Assembly: GCA_023390245.1 (NCBI GenBank) | Contig: JAEWDF010000050.1 | Coordinates: 1 to 35,349, forward strand | Direction: 5' to 3' | Length of the DNA: 35,349 nt | Source: Pseudomonadota bacterium | GTDB taxonomy: Bacteria > Pseudomonadota > Alphaproteobacteria > Caulobacterales > Caulobacteraceae | Shown here: positions 1 through 8,260 of the stretch, piece after piece | Layout: each line of letters starts with the position of its first letter | Numbering within the stretch: the first letter of the stretch is position 1 | The notes under the pieces: generated by a model | Databases searched by the model: none | What the model was told of the DNA's origin: nothing | Seen by the model: the letters and a program-made list of their open reading frames with translations, nothing else | Position numbers and translations under genes: made by a program

Positions 1-132
1 GCCTCGTCAGACGAACGAGCAGCCGCCATCAAACCCTGGACCGACGACTACAACCTCAACCGACCCCACTCCGGCATCAAAGGCCTCACACCATGGTCAA
101 GGGTGAACAACCTTCTTGGAAACGACACCTAG
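1..132 (+). mobile_element. IS481/IS3-type transposase, C-terminal fragment
   Basis: The reading frame is open from the window edge to the TAG at 130-132 and encodes the last 43 residues of a DDE-type integrase-core transposase. The stretch with YNLNRPHSGIKG followed by VNNLLGNDT is the usual C-terminus of IS481-family (and related IS3-family) transposases, where the tyrosine-rich 'YN..RPH' block follows the catalytic glutamate. The remainder lies outside the window, so whether the element is intact cannot be judged. Family assignment is from recognition of this tail only. Confidence 0.8.
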
Positions 133-330
133 ACGTCAACCTGACTGTCCCAACGGAGCATCCGGGGGATGGGATCGGGGCTTGGCATGATCGTCCGCCT
201 ACGAGGATCGACGCGTGGGAGCGCAAGGTCACCACGTGGCGAAGCGACGTGCGGGCCGCGCTTCCGCGATGAGCGGTGGTGCAGTATCAAGCCGTCATGT
301 GTTCGATCCGCGCCGGTTGGAGTTAGAACC

Positions 331-807
331 ATGAACGGCCAGACGCCTCCGCCTATCCGCGGCCGGACCGCGGCCGCGATCATTGACCTGCTGAGCCGCG
401 AGCGGCTTATGACGCTCGCGGTGAACCGTCCTGACGGCTGGCCCCAGGCGACCACGGTCGGCTATGTGAACGAAAGGCTGGACCTCTACTTCAGCGTCGC
501 CCGAACCAGTCAGAAGTTCGCCAACCTCCAGGTGGACCCTAGAGCTTCGGTGGCGATCCGCTTCCACGGTCCGCACGTCGGCGACGGCGTGGGTCTTTCC
601 ATGGGCGGGCGGGTGGAGGAGGTGGTGGACGCCGACGCAGCGGAAAGGATCGGGCGCCTGCTGGTCGAGCGCTACCCAGAGGCGCACGTCTATTGTCCGT
701 CCGGGGACCAGGCCGCGCTGTTGCGCTTCAAGCCGTCCGTCGTCTCCGCCGTGGGCGTGGCGGGCGGTCGCAGCGATCCGGAGACCTTCAGCGTCGGCGA
801 AGGCTGA
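331..807 (+). CDS. Pyridoxamine 5'-phosphate oxidase (PPOX) family protein
   Basis: A 158-residue protein of the split-beta-barrel flavin-binding PPOX-like family. The N-terminal half has the pattern seen in these proteins: a helix (AAAIIDLLSRERLMTLAV), then a strand with PDGWPQATTVGYV, then LYFSVARTSQKFANLQVDPRASVAI. Members bind FMN or F420-like cofactors, but the substrate cannot be read from the sequence. The start at 331 is chosen because GGAG lies 8 bases upstream; an in-frame ATG at 169 would add 54 arginine-rich residues that do not look like this family. It stands alone on the plus strand, downstream of a transposase fragment and convergent with the AlkB-like gene. Confidence 0.8.
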   Translation: MNGQTPPPIRGRTAAAIIDLLSRERLMTLAVNRPDGWPQATTVGYVNERLDLYFSVARTSQKFANLQVDPRASVAIRFHGPHVGDGVGLSMGGRVEEVVDADAAERIGRLLVERYPEAHVYCPSGDQAALLRFKPSVVSAVGVAGGRSDPETFSVGEG

Positions 808-890
808 AGCAGGGAGGCGTATTGGCGGCGAACGTCCGCGGCGCTTGGCTATCACGCCTCAGCCTCGCGCCCGCATCAGCGGAGTGCGAC

Positions 891-1460
891 CTATCGCAGG
901 GTCCGGAACGTCACCGAGTAGCGCAGCGCCGCCATCGGCGCGATGCTATGCTCCCAATCGGTTTTGGCCGGGCCGTCGAGCAGGTAGGCCGAGCCCGGCG
1001 CGAGATCGAGGTGGCGGCGTTCCCACCCGTCCGGCGTCCGTCGGCGGAAGCGCATGCGGCAGGGCGCGCCGAAGGAGACGCCGATGATCTTGTCGTATTG
1101 CGGACGGTCCCTGTGCCAGCCGATACCGGCGCCGGGCTGGTACTCGGTGACCAGCGTCTGGATGATCGCCGGCGCTGGAACGCCCGCGAAGGCGGCGGCG
1201 CGGTTGCACAAGGGCTCCAGGAAGGCGGGCAGGGGCGCCGCCTCGTCCAGCCGGGCTCGGCTGAAGTCGTAGCGCCAGCCGAAGGAGACGACGCGGCGCG
1301 CCCCCAGCCAGCCGTGGAACTCGAAAGGCGCGAAGGGCAGGTCGGCGAAGGCGTCCATCAAACGATCCCGCTCGGCTTCGTCGATCAGCGCCGGGACGTA
1401 GCGCAGGCCCTCCGGTTCGGGCGACGGAGATCCAAACAGGTCAGCCTGGGCGTTTGTCAT
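891..1460 (-). CDS. AlkB-like 2-oxoglutarate/Fe(II) dioxygenase
   Basis: A 189-residue 2OG-Fe(II) oxygenase of the AlkB superfamily, cytoplasmic, probably reversing alkyl damage on nucleic acids; a protein substrate is possible for some homologues. The iron ligands are visible: H116 and D118 in GIGWHRDRP and H171 in WEHSI. The 2-oxoglutarate-binding arginines R180 and R186 lie in LRYSVTFR. The C-terminal jelly-roll block 'PGSAYLLDGPAKTDWEHSI' is typical. An in-frame start seven codons upstream (1481) is possible, and neither start has a strong ribosome site. It is the last gene of a minus-strand run xthA-like, DUF6880, alkB-like, with a gap of about 36 bases after DUF6880, so a DNA repair context is reasonable. 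Confidence 0.85.
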   Translation of the reverse strand: MTNAQADLFGSPSPEPEGLRYVPALIDEAERDRLMDAFADLPFAPFEFHGWLGARRVVSFGWRYDFSRARLDEAAPLPAFLEPLCNRAAAFAGVPAPAIIQTLVTEYQPGAGIGWHRDRPQYDKIIGVSFGAPCRMRFRRRTPDGWERRHLDLAPGSAYLLDGPAKTDWEHSIAPMAALRYSVTFRTLR

Positions 1461-1496
1461 TTGAGGGCAACGCATCATCACGCCATCGGCGCCGCC

Positions 1497-2702
1497 TCAT
1501 CCGCCCAGCGCCTCCGCCGCCTCGGGATAGCGTTGCAGCAGGCGCGCCGCCCATTCCGCCTTGTGCGGCCAGGGTCGTTGCGCCTCGCGCCGCCTCTCCA
1601 GGATCAGGGCCGCCGCCTCGCGGTGAGCGGGCCAGTCCATCAGGAAGCCGACGGCGGCGCCGAAGTCGTCAGAGGCGGCGGCATGGGCGAAGGCGCGGTC
1701 CAGCGCCTCGACATCGTCGAAGTCCGGCAGGCGGGCGAGGTAGTCTCGCAAGGGTTGGGGCGACAGGTCGCGTTGGAACATCGCCCAGCGCAGCTCCTGC
1801 GCCTCCCGCCGGTTTCCTTCCGCCTCCAGCACGTCGATCGAGGCCAGTTCCCACGCGGGCGTCAGGGCGGGCCGTCCGGCCGCGGGACTGCGCCCAAATG
1901 TCCAGCGACGGTTCGACGGCGAGGGCTGCAAGGCGGCCTCCAGCGCAGCGCGCGCCTCGCCCACCCGCCCTGACGCCAGCAGCCGACGGGCCGCGCCGGC
2001 GGCGAAGTCGGGCGAGCCCTTCTCCTCGGACGTCGCCAGCGACAGCCACAGGTCCAGGTCGCCCGCCCGATCCGCCAACCGTCGGATGGCGCCGCGCGCC
2101 GGCCGGGCGCTGCGGACGGTGGCTGGCAGGGCGTCCAGAAGGCGGCGAGCGAGGTCCGGCGTCAGGGCCTCGTCGGCGGAGCCGATCCAGCGGGCGTAGT
2201 CCTGCGGATGGCGGCCGACCGCCTCGGCTAGGGCGTCGAGCACGGCCGCCTCCTCGGCGATCGCGGTCTCCGTCAGCGCCCAGAGATCGGGCGCCGCATC
2301 CTCGAAGGCGAGGACCAGTTCGCCGCGTGGATCCTGCACCCGCCCAGACAGACCGCGGAACAGGTCGAACCAGGCCAAGAGGCTGGCGAAGGCGGCGCGG
2401 GCGTCGACCGGGGCCAGCCGCTCCACGATCATGCGGCGGTGCGCCTCCAGGTCCCGGATCAGCTCCCCGCGCTTGCGCCAGGAGACGCGCACCCGGGCCG
2501 CCGCCAGAGCGGCGACGCGCTTGTCGATCTCCGCCGCCAGCCGGTCCGGCCCGGCCTCGGCCGCCAGTTCCAGCCGCAGCCGACGCTTCAGGTTCGCGTC
2601 GCCGGCGCTCGCCTCGGCCAGCAGTTCCGCCAGGCGAGGCGCGCCCAACATAGCCAGATTGGCCGCGTTCAGGCGTGTGGGGGCGGTCGGCCGTCGCGCC
2701 AT
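1497..2702 (-). CDS. DUF6880 family protein
   Basis: A 401-residue cytoplasmic protein recognised as the alphaproteobacterial DUF6880 family, of unknown biochemical role. It is almost wholly alpha-helical and alanine/leucine/arginine-rich, with repeated motifs such as LARRLLDALP, GAARRLLASGRVGEARAALEAAL and a C-terminal block ending AARLLQRYPEAAEALGG. This looks like a TPR/HEAT-like solenoid (inference). The ATG at 2702 is chosen because GGAAGGA lies just upstream. Only one base separates it from the end of the exonuclease III gene, so the two are almost certainly co-transcribed. Confidence 0.8.
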   Translation of the reverse strand: MARRPTAPTRLNAANLAMLGAPRLAELLAEASAGDANLKRRLRLELAAEAGPDRLAAEIDKRVAALAAARVRVSWRKRGELIRDLEAHRRMIVERLAPVDARAAFASLLAWFDLFRGLSGRVQDPRGELVLAFEDAAPDLWALTETAIAEEAAVLDALAEAVGRHPQDYARWIGSADEALTPDLARRLLDALPATVRSARPARGAIRRLADRAGDLDLWLSLATSEEKGSPDFAAGAARRLLASGRVGEARAALEAALQPSPSNRRWTFGRSPAAGRPALTPAWELASIDVLEAEGNRREAQELRWAMFQRDLSPQPLRDYLARLPDFDDVEALDRAFAHAAASDDFGAAVGFLMDWPAHREAAALILERRREAQRPWPHKAEWAARLLQRYPEAAEALGG

Positions 2703-2703
2703 C

Positions 2704-3477
2704 CTATCCTTCCAGTTCGATCCAGGCCGGCGCGTGGTCGCTCGCCCTGTCCCAGCCGCGCACATGGCGATCCACGCCGGCGTCCGCCAGCCGGTCGGCC
2801 AGCGCCGGGCTGAGCAGCAGGTGGTCGATGCGCAGGCCCGCGTCACGCTCCCACGCCTGGCGGAAATACTGCCAGAAGGTCCAGGGCGGCTGGTGCGGGA
2901 AGCGTTCCAGGAGGGCGTCGGTCCAGCCCTGGTCCACCAGCCGCGCCCAGGCGTCACGGCTCTCGGGCTGCAGCAGGGCGTCCTTCTTCCAAGAGCGGCT
3001 GTTGTAGATGTCGGCCTCGGTCGGCACGACGTTGAAGTCGCCGGCGAGCACCACCGGCGCCCCGCTGTCGAGCAGGCTTGCGGCGTGGCGGGTCAGCCGC
3101 TCGAACCAGGCCAGCTTGTAGTCGAACTTCGGCCCCGGCTGCGGATTTCCGTTCGGCAGATAGAGGCCGCTCACCAGCACCCCGGCGACCGCCGCTTCGA
3201 TGTAGCGCGCCTGGACATCCGCCGGATCGCCGGGCAGCGCCCGCCGCGTCACCACCGGCGCGCCGATGCGCGACAACAGGGCGACGCCGTTCCAGCGTCC
3301 CTCGCCGACCCAGGCGGCGTCGTAGCCGGCCGCCTTCAGGGCGGCGGCGGGAAATTGCGCCTGGGGCGCCTTCAACTCCTGCAGGCACACGACATCCGGC
3401 CGGCTCTCCGCCAGCCAGCGCAGCAGGATGGGCAGCCGGGTATTGACACCGTTGATGTTGAAGGTGGCGATCCTCAC
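2704..3477 (-). CDS. xthA: Exodeoxyribonuclease III
   Basis: A 257-residue exonuclease III/AP endonuclease of the EEP superfamily, acting at abasic sites and 3' blocked ends in base excision repair. Hallmarks are in order: FNINGVNTR at 6-14, LQELK with the metal-binding E34, the GLYLPNG block with Y106, GDFNVVP with D147 and N149, LRIDHLL with D218, and the C-terminal SDHAP with D247/H248. Length and domain order match the family. The start is a GTG at 3477, placed so that the protein begins MRIATFNINGV as homologues do; the in-frame ATG at 3654 would add about 60 low-quality residues and overlap the next gene. It leads a three-gene repair-like unit with DUF6880 and the AlkB-like gene. Confidence 0.93.
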   Translation of the reverse strand: MRIATFNINGVNTRLPILLRWLAESRPDVVCLQELKAPQAQFPAAALKAAGYDAAWVGEGRWNGVALLSRIGAPVVTRRALPGDPADVQARYIEAAVAGVLVSGLYLPNGNPQPGPKFDYKLAWFERLTRHAASLLDSGAPVVLAGDFNVVPTEADIYNSRSWKKDALLQPESRDAWARLVDQGWTDALLERFPHQPPWTFWQYFRQAWERDAGLRIDHLLLSPALADRLADAGVDRHVRGWDRASDHAPAWIELEG

Positions 3478-3637
3478 CGAATGCCCGAGCTGTTGATCCG
3501 CACGGCCTATCAATCCGTTCGACGCTGTCCGGTTCAGCCGTCGACGGGCCGAACATCGCTTCCCGGGTACATATATACGCTCAAGCTGAAACCCTTGCTT
3601 CCATTGGGATTTCCTTTTCGCAGAAGAGGAGATGTCC

Positions 3638-3943
3638 ATGCCTAGAGGTGACAAGTCCGCCTATACGGACAAACAGGAACGCAAGGCCGACCACATCGCA
3701 GCCGGCTATGAGAAGCGCGGCGTATCGGAGAAGGAAGCCGAACGGCGTGCCTGGGCCACCGTCAACAAGGACGACGGCGGCGGCAAGAAGAGCGGCTCCG
3801 GACGCGGTCAGCACACGGGTCATCCCGCCGCGCACAAGGGCGGGCGCAAGGGCGGCGAAGCGTCGGCCAGCCGCTCGAAGGCCGACCGTTCCGCCGCCGC
3901 GAAGAAGGGCTGGGAGACGCGGCGCCGCAAGGCCGCGCACTGA
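3638..3943 (+). CDS. Small basic KGG-type stress protein ('plasmid stabilization protein' family)
   Basis: A 101-residue hydrophilic, lysine/arginine/glycine-rich protein. The N-terminus (PRGDKSAYTDKQERKADHIAAGYEKRGVSEKEAERRAWATVNK) is that of a widespread proteobacterial family usually labelled 'plasmid stabilization protein', although no plasmid link is shown. The C-terminus (SKADRSAAAKKGWETRRRKAAH) resembles KGG-type small stress proteins and may bind nucleic acid. The ATG at 3638 is chosen over 3632 because AAGAGGAG ends six bases before it. It is the first gene of a tight plus-strand cluster ending with a DUF892 protein and a cysteine hydrolase, probably a stress operon; no EcfG-type box was seen in its upstream region. 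Confidence 0.8.
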   Translation: MPRGDKSAYTDKQERKADHIAAGYEKRGVSEKEAERRAWATVNKDDGGGKKSGSGRGQHTGHPAAHKGGRKGGEASASRSKADRSAAAKKGWETRRRKAAH

Positions 3944-3946
3944 GCC

Positions 3947-4165
3947 ATGGCCATGAAGATCTATCGTGTCTCCATCGGCGATGAAGGCGGACCCAGCCGC
4001 GAGGTGAAAGTCCCGTCCAAGACCGACGTCCAGGCCGCGGATGCAGCGGTCGAACTGATGAGGCCGGGCGAAACCATACTGAGCATCATCGAGACGGACG
4101 ATCCCTATCAGGAAGTCGATGCGCCCCCGCCGGGCACTCAGACCCACCCGGATCAGATCACATGA
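3947..4165 (+). CDS. Small hypothetical protein (72 aa)
   Basis: A 72-residue acidic protein starting three bases after the preceding stop. The first half (MKIYRVSIGDEGGPSREVKVPSKTDVQAADAAVELMRPGETILSIIETDD) looks like a small beta-alpha-beta fold; the end is proline-rich. A second in-frame ATG at 3953 could be the real start, and neither has a clear ribosome site, so translation may be coupled to the gene before. It was not assigned to a family. Position between stress-type genes is the only hint of role. Confidence 0.65.
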   Translation: MAMKIYRVSIGDEGGPSREVKVPSKTDVQAADAAVELMRPGETILSIIETDDPYQEVDAPPPGTQTHPDQIT

Positions 4166-4368
4166 CCCGCGGCGCTTCCGGTTTGGTTCAGGGCGGCTTG
4201 GGCGGCCCCGAGGACCAGTTGCTCGAGGCCGGCCAGGAGGAAGTCTTCTCCCGCGCCGAGGTCGAAAGCGGCCGCATTGAGCACCATGCCGACACCCAGA
4301 CCCGGCCCGATCCGAAGGAGATCGCGCCGTCATCCCCCAACGCAAAGAGAGGAAACGACCATGGTTGA
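4162..4368 (+). CDS. Possible small hydrophilic protein (68 aa)
   Basis: A 68-residue, very hydrophilic, Glu/Gln/Arg-rich reading frame. Its ATG overlaps the preceding stop codon (ATGA at 4162-4165) and its own stop overlaps the start of the YciE-like gene by eight bases, the pattern of a translationally coupled operon member. There is no hydrophobic core and no recognised family, so it could be disordered or simply non-coding leader of the next gene. The ribosome site of the downstream gene lies inside it. Confidence 0.45.
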   Translation: MTRGASGLVQGGLGGPEDQLLEAGQEEVFSRAEVESGRIEHHADTQTRPDPKEIAPSSPNAKRGNDHG

Positions 4369-4861
4369 GAAGACCCTCGACAACCTGTTCTACGACACCC
4401 TGAAGGACATCTATTACGCCGAGCGCAAGATCGTGAAGGCGCTGCCCAAGATGGCGCGCGGCGCCCAGTCGCCGGAGTTGAAGGCGGCCTTCGAAAAGCA
4501 CCGCGATGAGACCGAAGGCCAAATCGAGCGCCTGCAGCAGGTGTTCGAGATCATCGGCAAGCGCGCCATGGGCAAGACCTGCGACGCCATCGAAGGCATC
4601 CTGGCCGAGGGGGACGAAATCCTCGAGGAGTACGAAGGCACGGACGCCCTGGACGCAGGCCTGATCTCGGCGGCCCAGGCCGTGGAGCACTATGAGATCA
4701 CCCGCTACGGCACGCTGAAGCGCTGGGCGACCCTGCTGGGCTACGCCGACGCCGCGCGCCTGCTGGACGAGACGCTCCAGCAGGAGTCAAAGACCGACGA
4801 GAGCCTGACGGCCCTCGCCGACGCCAAGGCCAACGCCAAGGCGCAGGGCAAGGCCGCCTGA
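4361..4861 (+). CDS. YciE/YciF family ferritin-like protein (DUF892)
   Basis: A 166-residue all-helical DUF892 protein with a four-helix-bundle ferritin-like fold, implicated in general stress responses. Visible signature: LDNLFYDTLKDIYYAERKIVKALPKMA at the N-terminus, then AFEKHRDETEGQIERLQQVF, CDAIEGILAEGDEILEEY, and AAQAVEHYEITRYGTLKRWA. The acidic/His positions (E22, E53/H50-type, E113/H114-type) fit a di-iron site. The start at 4361 has GAGAGGA about nine bases upstream. It sits in a compact stress-type cluster; homologues in this order are often under general stress control, but no sigma site was seen directly upstream. Confidence 0.92.
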   Translation: MVEKTLDNLFYDTLKDIYYAERKIVKALPKMARGAQSPELKAAFEKHRDETEGQIERLQQVFEIIGKRAMGKTCDAIEGILAEGDEILEEYEGTDALDAGLISAAQAVEHYEITRYGTLKRWATLLGYADAARLLDETLQQESKTDESLTALADAKANAKAQGKAA

Positions 4862-4865
4862 CAGT

Positions 4866-5468
4866 ATGGGTGAAGGCCTGCGTGACGCCATCCCGGAAAC
4901 GGCGGTCCATCTCTGCGTCGACATGCAGCGGATGTTCGTCGAGGACACGGAGTGGCGCACGCCCTGGGCGGAACGGGTGCTGCCGGTCATCGTGCGTCTG
5001 TGCGAAGCGAAGGCCGAACGCACCTGCTTCACCCGCTTCATCCCGGCGCAACGGCCGGGCGAGGGCCGGAGAACCTGGAGACGATACTGGGAGCGCTGGC
5101 CGTCGATGACCCTCGAGATGCTTGGAGAGGGCATGGTCGAGTTGGCCGTTCCGCTGCAGCGCTTCGTCCCGCCGGGGCACCTTCTGGACAAGCGCGTCTA
5201 CTCGCCCTGGATGCGCGCGAACTTCGACGCCGCCCTGCGTCGCAGCGGCGTCGACACCCTGGTGGTGACCGGCGCGGAGACCGATGTCTGCGTGCTGGCG
5301 ACTGTGCTGGGCGCGATCGATCTGGGCTATCGTACAGTCGTGGTGACGGACGCCCTGGGCAGTTCATCCGACGAATCCCATGACGCCCTGATGGGCCTCT
5401 ATCACGAGCGTTTCTCACAGCAGGTCGAGACGGCGGACAGCGCCGAGATCCTGGCGGCCTGGCGCTAG
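4866..5468 (+). CDS. Isochorismatase-like cysteine hydrolase
   Basis: A 200-residue cytoplasmic hydrolase of the isochorismatase superfamily. The catalytic triad is complete: D19 in HLCVDMQ, K109 in HLLDKRVYSPW and the nucleophile C142 in TGAETDVCVLAT, with the cis-peptide neighbourhood 'VVTGAETD'. Enzymes of this kind hydrolyse amides or vinyl ethers (nicotinamide, isochorismate, carbamoyl compounds); the substrate is not determined here. It begins four bases after the YciE-like stop and is likely in the same transcript. Its last four bases overlap the end of the convergent GH65 gene. Confidence 0.88.
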   Translation: MGEGLRDAIPETAVHLCVDMQRMFVEDTEWRTPWAERVLPVIVRLCEAKAERTCFTRFIPAQRPGEGRRTWRRYWERWPSMTLEMLGEGMVELAVPLQRFVPPGHLLDKRVYSPWMRANFDAALRRSGVDTLVVTGAETDVCVLATVLGAIDLGYRTVVVTDALGSSSDESHDALMGLYHERFSQQVETADSAEILAAWR

Positions 5469-7537
5469 ACGGGCTCCAGCACCGTGGATTCGCCGTGGCG
5501 GGAACGCAGACGCCAGATCGAGCCTCGTATCCACAGACGGTCGCACTCTATCGCGTCCCAGCCCTGCGGCAGGACAACGTCCCGGCGGGCCCACCGACGG
5601 GGATCGCCGTCGTCGATCCTGAGCGCCGGCAGGCCGAGCAGGAGACCGGTGATGAAACCGCCGATGTTGGCGAAGAAAGGCCCGGCGGCGACCCCGTCCA
5701 CCTTGTCCAGCCGATACTCGAGCGTCTGGAGGAAGCGCCCGTGCTGATAGAGGGCGAAACCCTCCTCCTGGAGCTTGAGCGACAGCGTCCGATCCCCCAG
5801 CCACGCGGCCCAGACGCCGTAGAGCGCCGCCAGCATGGGCGAGCCGACGTAGCCGCGCCACTGGTCGACGTAGAAGCGCAGCGTCCTGTCGCGGGTGTCG
5901 GGCTCCATGTCGGCCCAGTAGGGAAAGATTCCCATCAGCGCGCCGGGCGTGGCGGCCTTCTCCTCGGTGACGCGATAACCGTCATGATCGGCGATGGCGC
6001 CGTCGTCGCGCAGGGTGGGGCGCAGTCCTTCCAGCACGTCGGTCCATTTGGCGGGGGGCTCGACGCCGAGCGTCCCCGCCATGTCGAGGGCGCGGCGCAG
6101 CACCACAGTCGCGGCGAGAATGGTCAGGGCGTCGTTGTCTGCGGTCTCGACGCGTTCCGCCGGGCCCCCGATGTCGCGGAAGGCGAAGCGGTCCCCGTCG
6201 GGCGACACCCGGTCGACGACCCAGTCCGCCACGCCCGAAAGCACGGGCCAGGTCTCCTCACGCAGGAACCGTTCGTCCCCGCTTGCGTCGGCGTAGAGGG
6301 CGAAGGCGCGCGCGACGTGCAGGCTGACATGATCCTCGCGCGCCGCCGCGGTCGCGCCGCCGGGGGCCGCCTCCTCGCCATGGGCCGAGCCGGCCTCCCA
6401 GGGGAACTTCAGTCCCGCCCGGCCCGCCATCTTGGCGTTGTTGCGCGCCGCCATGATACCGCGCGTGCGGAAGTCCAGCATGGCCCGCGCCGCCTGGGGC
6501 TGCAGCAGCGTCAGCGGCGGGATCGCGAAGGCGTCCACGTCCCACATCACATGGCCGAAATAGTAGTGATAGTTCGTCCAGGTCGCGAGGCCGAAGATGG
6601 AGGTAGACGACGGCGACGACGGATGGACCGACGCATTCAGATAGAAGAAGGCGGCGTCGGCGATCCCCTGCCACCGCTCGCCCGCGCCGATCAGGCGGAT
6701 GCGGCCTTTCCAGAGGTCGGCCCAGGCTTCGCGGTTGAGCCGCCGCAGGGTTTCGAACCCCGCCTCGGAGGCGGCGGCGAGGAGCCGCACGGCCTGGCGG
6801 TGCGGCTGGTGGTGCAGCACGTCCGGGACCAGGGACGCCATCTGACGAAAGCGGTGACGGCCGGCCCGGGCCTTTAAGTGATAGGTGGTCGAGAGCGGCC
6901 CAGTCTCGTCCCAGGGTTCCTGGGTGCGCTCGGCTTTCGGCGGCGCCGTCGTCGCCAGGGCGATCCCGCAGGCGCCGAGGCCGCCCTCCGAGCGCCACAG
7001 GATCGCGCCGTCGCACACCGGCGGCGTCTCGCCGGGCGTGTCGAGGCGGCGCTCCGCCATCGACCCGCGTACGCCAGCCGGATCGACCCGCGCCCGGAAC
7101 GTCAGCTCGCACGCTTGGTCCAGGGTGACTTGGACCTCCTGGCAGACCACGGTCGGATGCGAGCGGCTGGCGAAGGTAACGATCTCGACCTCGGCCGCGC
7201 CGGCCGGAAGCCGCACGCGGAACCGCGTGGTCAGTTCGGCGGCCTCGAAATCATTGGCCTGGTCGATCGGCTCCCAGGCGCCGACGACGTCGCCTGCCCA
7301 GACCCCGTCGAGCGCGATGTCGCCGCCGAGCGGATAGGGCGCCGCGACGGCGGCCTCGACGTGCCGCTCGTGATGTTCACCGACGAATCCGCTGACGATC
7401 GCCATGCCGGGAACCAGCGGCACGTCGCGCACCCGCAGCCCGATCAGGCCGTTGGAGACATAGGCCGGCAAATCCCCAGCCAGGGCGCCGGTCGCCGGCG
7501 GCGGGCTGATCGGCCGGTGCGGATCAGCCCGCGCCAT
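5465..7537 (-). CDS. Glycoside hydrolase family 65 protein (PGGHG/trehalase-like)
   Basis: A 690-residue GH65-type protein with no signal peptide. The N-terminal beta-sandwich (about 10-270) contains YVSNGLIGLRV and VPLVPGMAIVSGF; the (alpha/alpha)6 barrel follows. The 'HVMWDVDAFAIPPLTLLQPQAARAMLDFRTR' block and 'LKFPWEAGSAHGEEAAPGG' are the sites that carry substrate-binding and acid residues in this family; 'TADNDALT' and 'LQTLEYRLDKVDG' lie in the later barrel. GH65 members hydrolyse or phosphorolyse alpha-glucosidic bonds (trehalose, kojibiose, glucosylgalactose). The precise substrate is uncertain. The start at 7537 gives a family-like N-terminus and overlaps the DUF6766 gene by 14 bases, so the two form an operon. 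Confidence 0.85.
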   Translation of the reverse strand: MARADPHRPISPPPATGALAGDLPAYVSNGLIGLRVRDVPLVPGMAIVSGFVGEHHERHVEAAVAAPYPLGGDIALDGVWAGDVVGAWEPIDQANDFEAAELTTRFRVRLPAGAAEVEIVTFASRSHPTVVCQEVQVTLDQACELTFRARVDPAGVRGSMAERRLDTPGETPPVCDGAILWRSEGGLGACGIALATTAPPKAERTQEPWDETGPLSTTYHLKARAGRHRFRQMASLVPDVLHHQPHRQAVRLLAAASEAGFETLRRLNREAWADLWKGRIRLIGAGERWQGIADAAFFYLNASVHPSSPSSTSIFGLATWTNYHYYFGHVMWDVDAFAIPPLTLLQPQAARAMLDFRTRGIMAARNNAKMAGRAGLKFPWEAGSAHGEEAAPGGATAAAREDHVSLHVARAFALYADASGDERFLREETWPVLSGVADWVVDRVSPDGDRFAFRDIGGPAERVETADNDALTILAATVVLRRALDMAGTLGVEPPAKWTDVLEGLRPTLRDDGAIADHDGYRVTEEKAATPGALMGIFPYWADMEPDTRDRTLRFYVDQWRGYVGSPMLAALYGVWAAWLGDRTLSLKLQEEGFALYQHGRFLQTLEYRLDKVDGVAAGPFFANIGGFITGLLLGLPALRIDDGDPRRWARRDVVLPQGWDAIECDRLWIRGSIWRLRSRHGESTVLEPV

Positions 7538-7931
7538 AGGGCGGATCCTGGTGCAGGGGCGCATGGCCGCCCCGGCGCTCGTGATGGCGATCGATTTCAT
7601 CGACGAGGGCCAGGCCGCGCTCACGACCGACCAGTTCCAAGAGGGCGTCCAGCTTGGCTTCCATGCGGTCGTCATTTTCCTTCGACGAAGGCGAGCCGAC
7701 GTAGAGGAAGTAGGCCAGGCCGACGACCTGCCACAGCAACTGCAGGAACTCGGATTGCCAGTTCTCGAAGGTGTCGCGGCCCATCTCCATCAGGTAGGGC
7801 GTCAGCTCCGGCGTCTGCCCATGCTGATGCGCCTCGTCGATGAAGGCGTACCAGCCGAACAGCCAATGCAGACCGATGGAGATGGCGAAGAAGGCCAGGG
7901 TGATCCAGGCGTAGGCGTAACGTTTCAGCAT
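7524..7931 (-). CDS. DUF6766 family membrane protein
   Basis: A 135-residue inner-membrane protein recognised as DUF6766. An N-terminal membrane segment (YAWITLAFFAISIGLHWLFGWYAF) is followed by the conserved EAHQHGQTPELTPYLMEMGRDTFENWQSEFLQLLWQVVGLAYFLYVGSP, whose end is a second membrane segment, and a charged cytoplasmic tail (ENDDRMEAKLDALLELVGRE). Function unknown. The start at 7931 is set by GGAGGAGG a few bases upstream, discarding an eight-residue glycine-rich extension. Its 3' end overlaps the GH65 gene start, showing co-transcription. Confidence 0.88.
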   Translation of the reverse strand: MLKRYAYAWITLAFFAISIGLHWLFGWYAFIDEAHQHGQTPELTPYLMEMGRDTFENWQSEFLQLLWQVVGLAYFLYVGSPSSKENDDRMEAKLDALLELVGRERGLALVDEIDRHHERRGGHAPLHQDPPYGAG

Positions 7932-8071
7932 GATCGCTCCTCCTCCGCTGCCCAAGTCGCGCGCCGCCCCTCCGGTTCCGCTTAGCCCCGCTCGATAGAC
8001 GGCGAACTCGCGGCTTCGTGACGCAGCGCTCGCGCGCGCCGGGCGTTACCTGAGATAGGGAGGACTGCGCC

Positions 8072-8260
8072 ATGACCGAGAAGCGGCGGGCGGAAACGGC
8101 GGGTGAGACCGTCGACGTCGCATTGCTGGCCCAACAGCTGGCGGAACGCGGCTTCTATGTAATCGGCGAGTTGCGCTGCGGACCGGTTGCGCGGACGGGC
8201 GAGCGCATCCGGCTGGCCAAGGCCCGGACGCGCCCGACGACATCGATCAGTGAGGCTTGA
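8072..8260 (+). CDS. Small hypothetical protein (62 aa)
   Basis: A 62-residue, soluble, basic protein (ALLAQQLAERGFYVIGELRCGPVARTGERIRLAKARTR). It has a strong ribosome site, GGGAGGA, about eight bases before the ATG, which is the main support for it being real. No family recognised. It diverges from the DUF6766/GH65 pair and its last 14 bases overlap the convergent 3' end of the alcohol dehydrogenase gene. Confidence 0.6.
   Translation: MTEKRRAETAGETVDVALLAQQLAERGFYVIGELRCGPVARTGERIRLAKARTRPTTSISEA

Noticed and set aside
3581..4690. Long minus-strand open frame opposite the stress cluster
   Set aside because: It is a GC-rich shadow of the plus-strand genes, which have clear families and ribosome sites.
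5495..6877. Long plus-strand open frame opposite the GH65 gene
   Set aside because: Composition is that of an antisense shadow; the GH65 motifs on the minus strand are decisive.
7955..7979. GGAAC upstream of the DUF6766 gene as an EcfG-type promoter
   Set aside because: GGAAC is present on the minus strand at 7975-7979, but no GTT stands at the required spacing.
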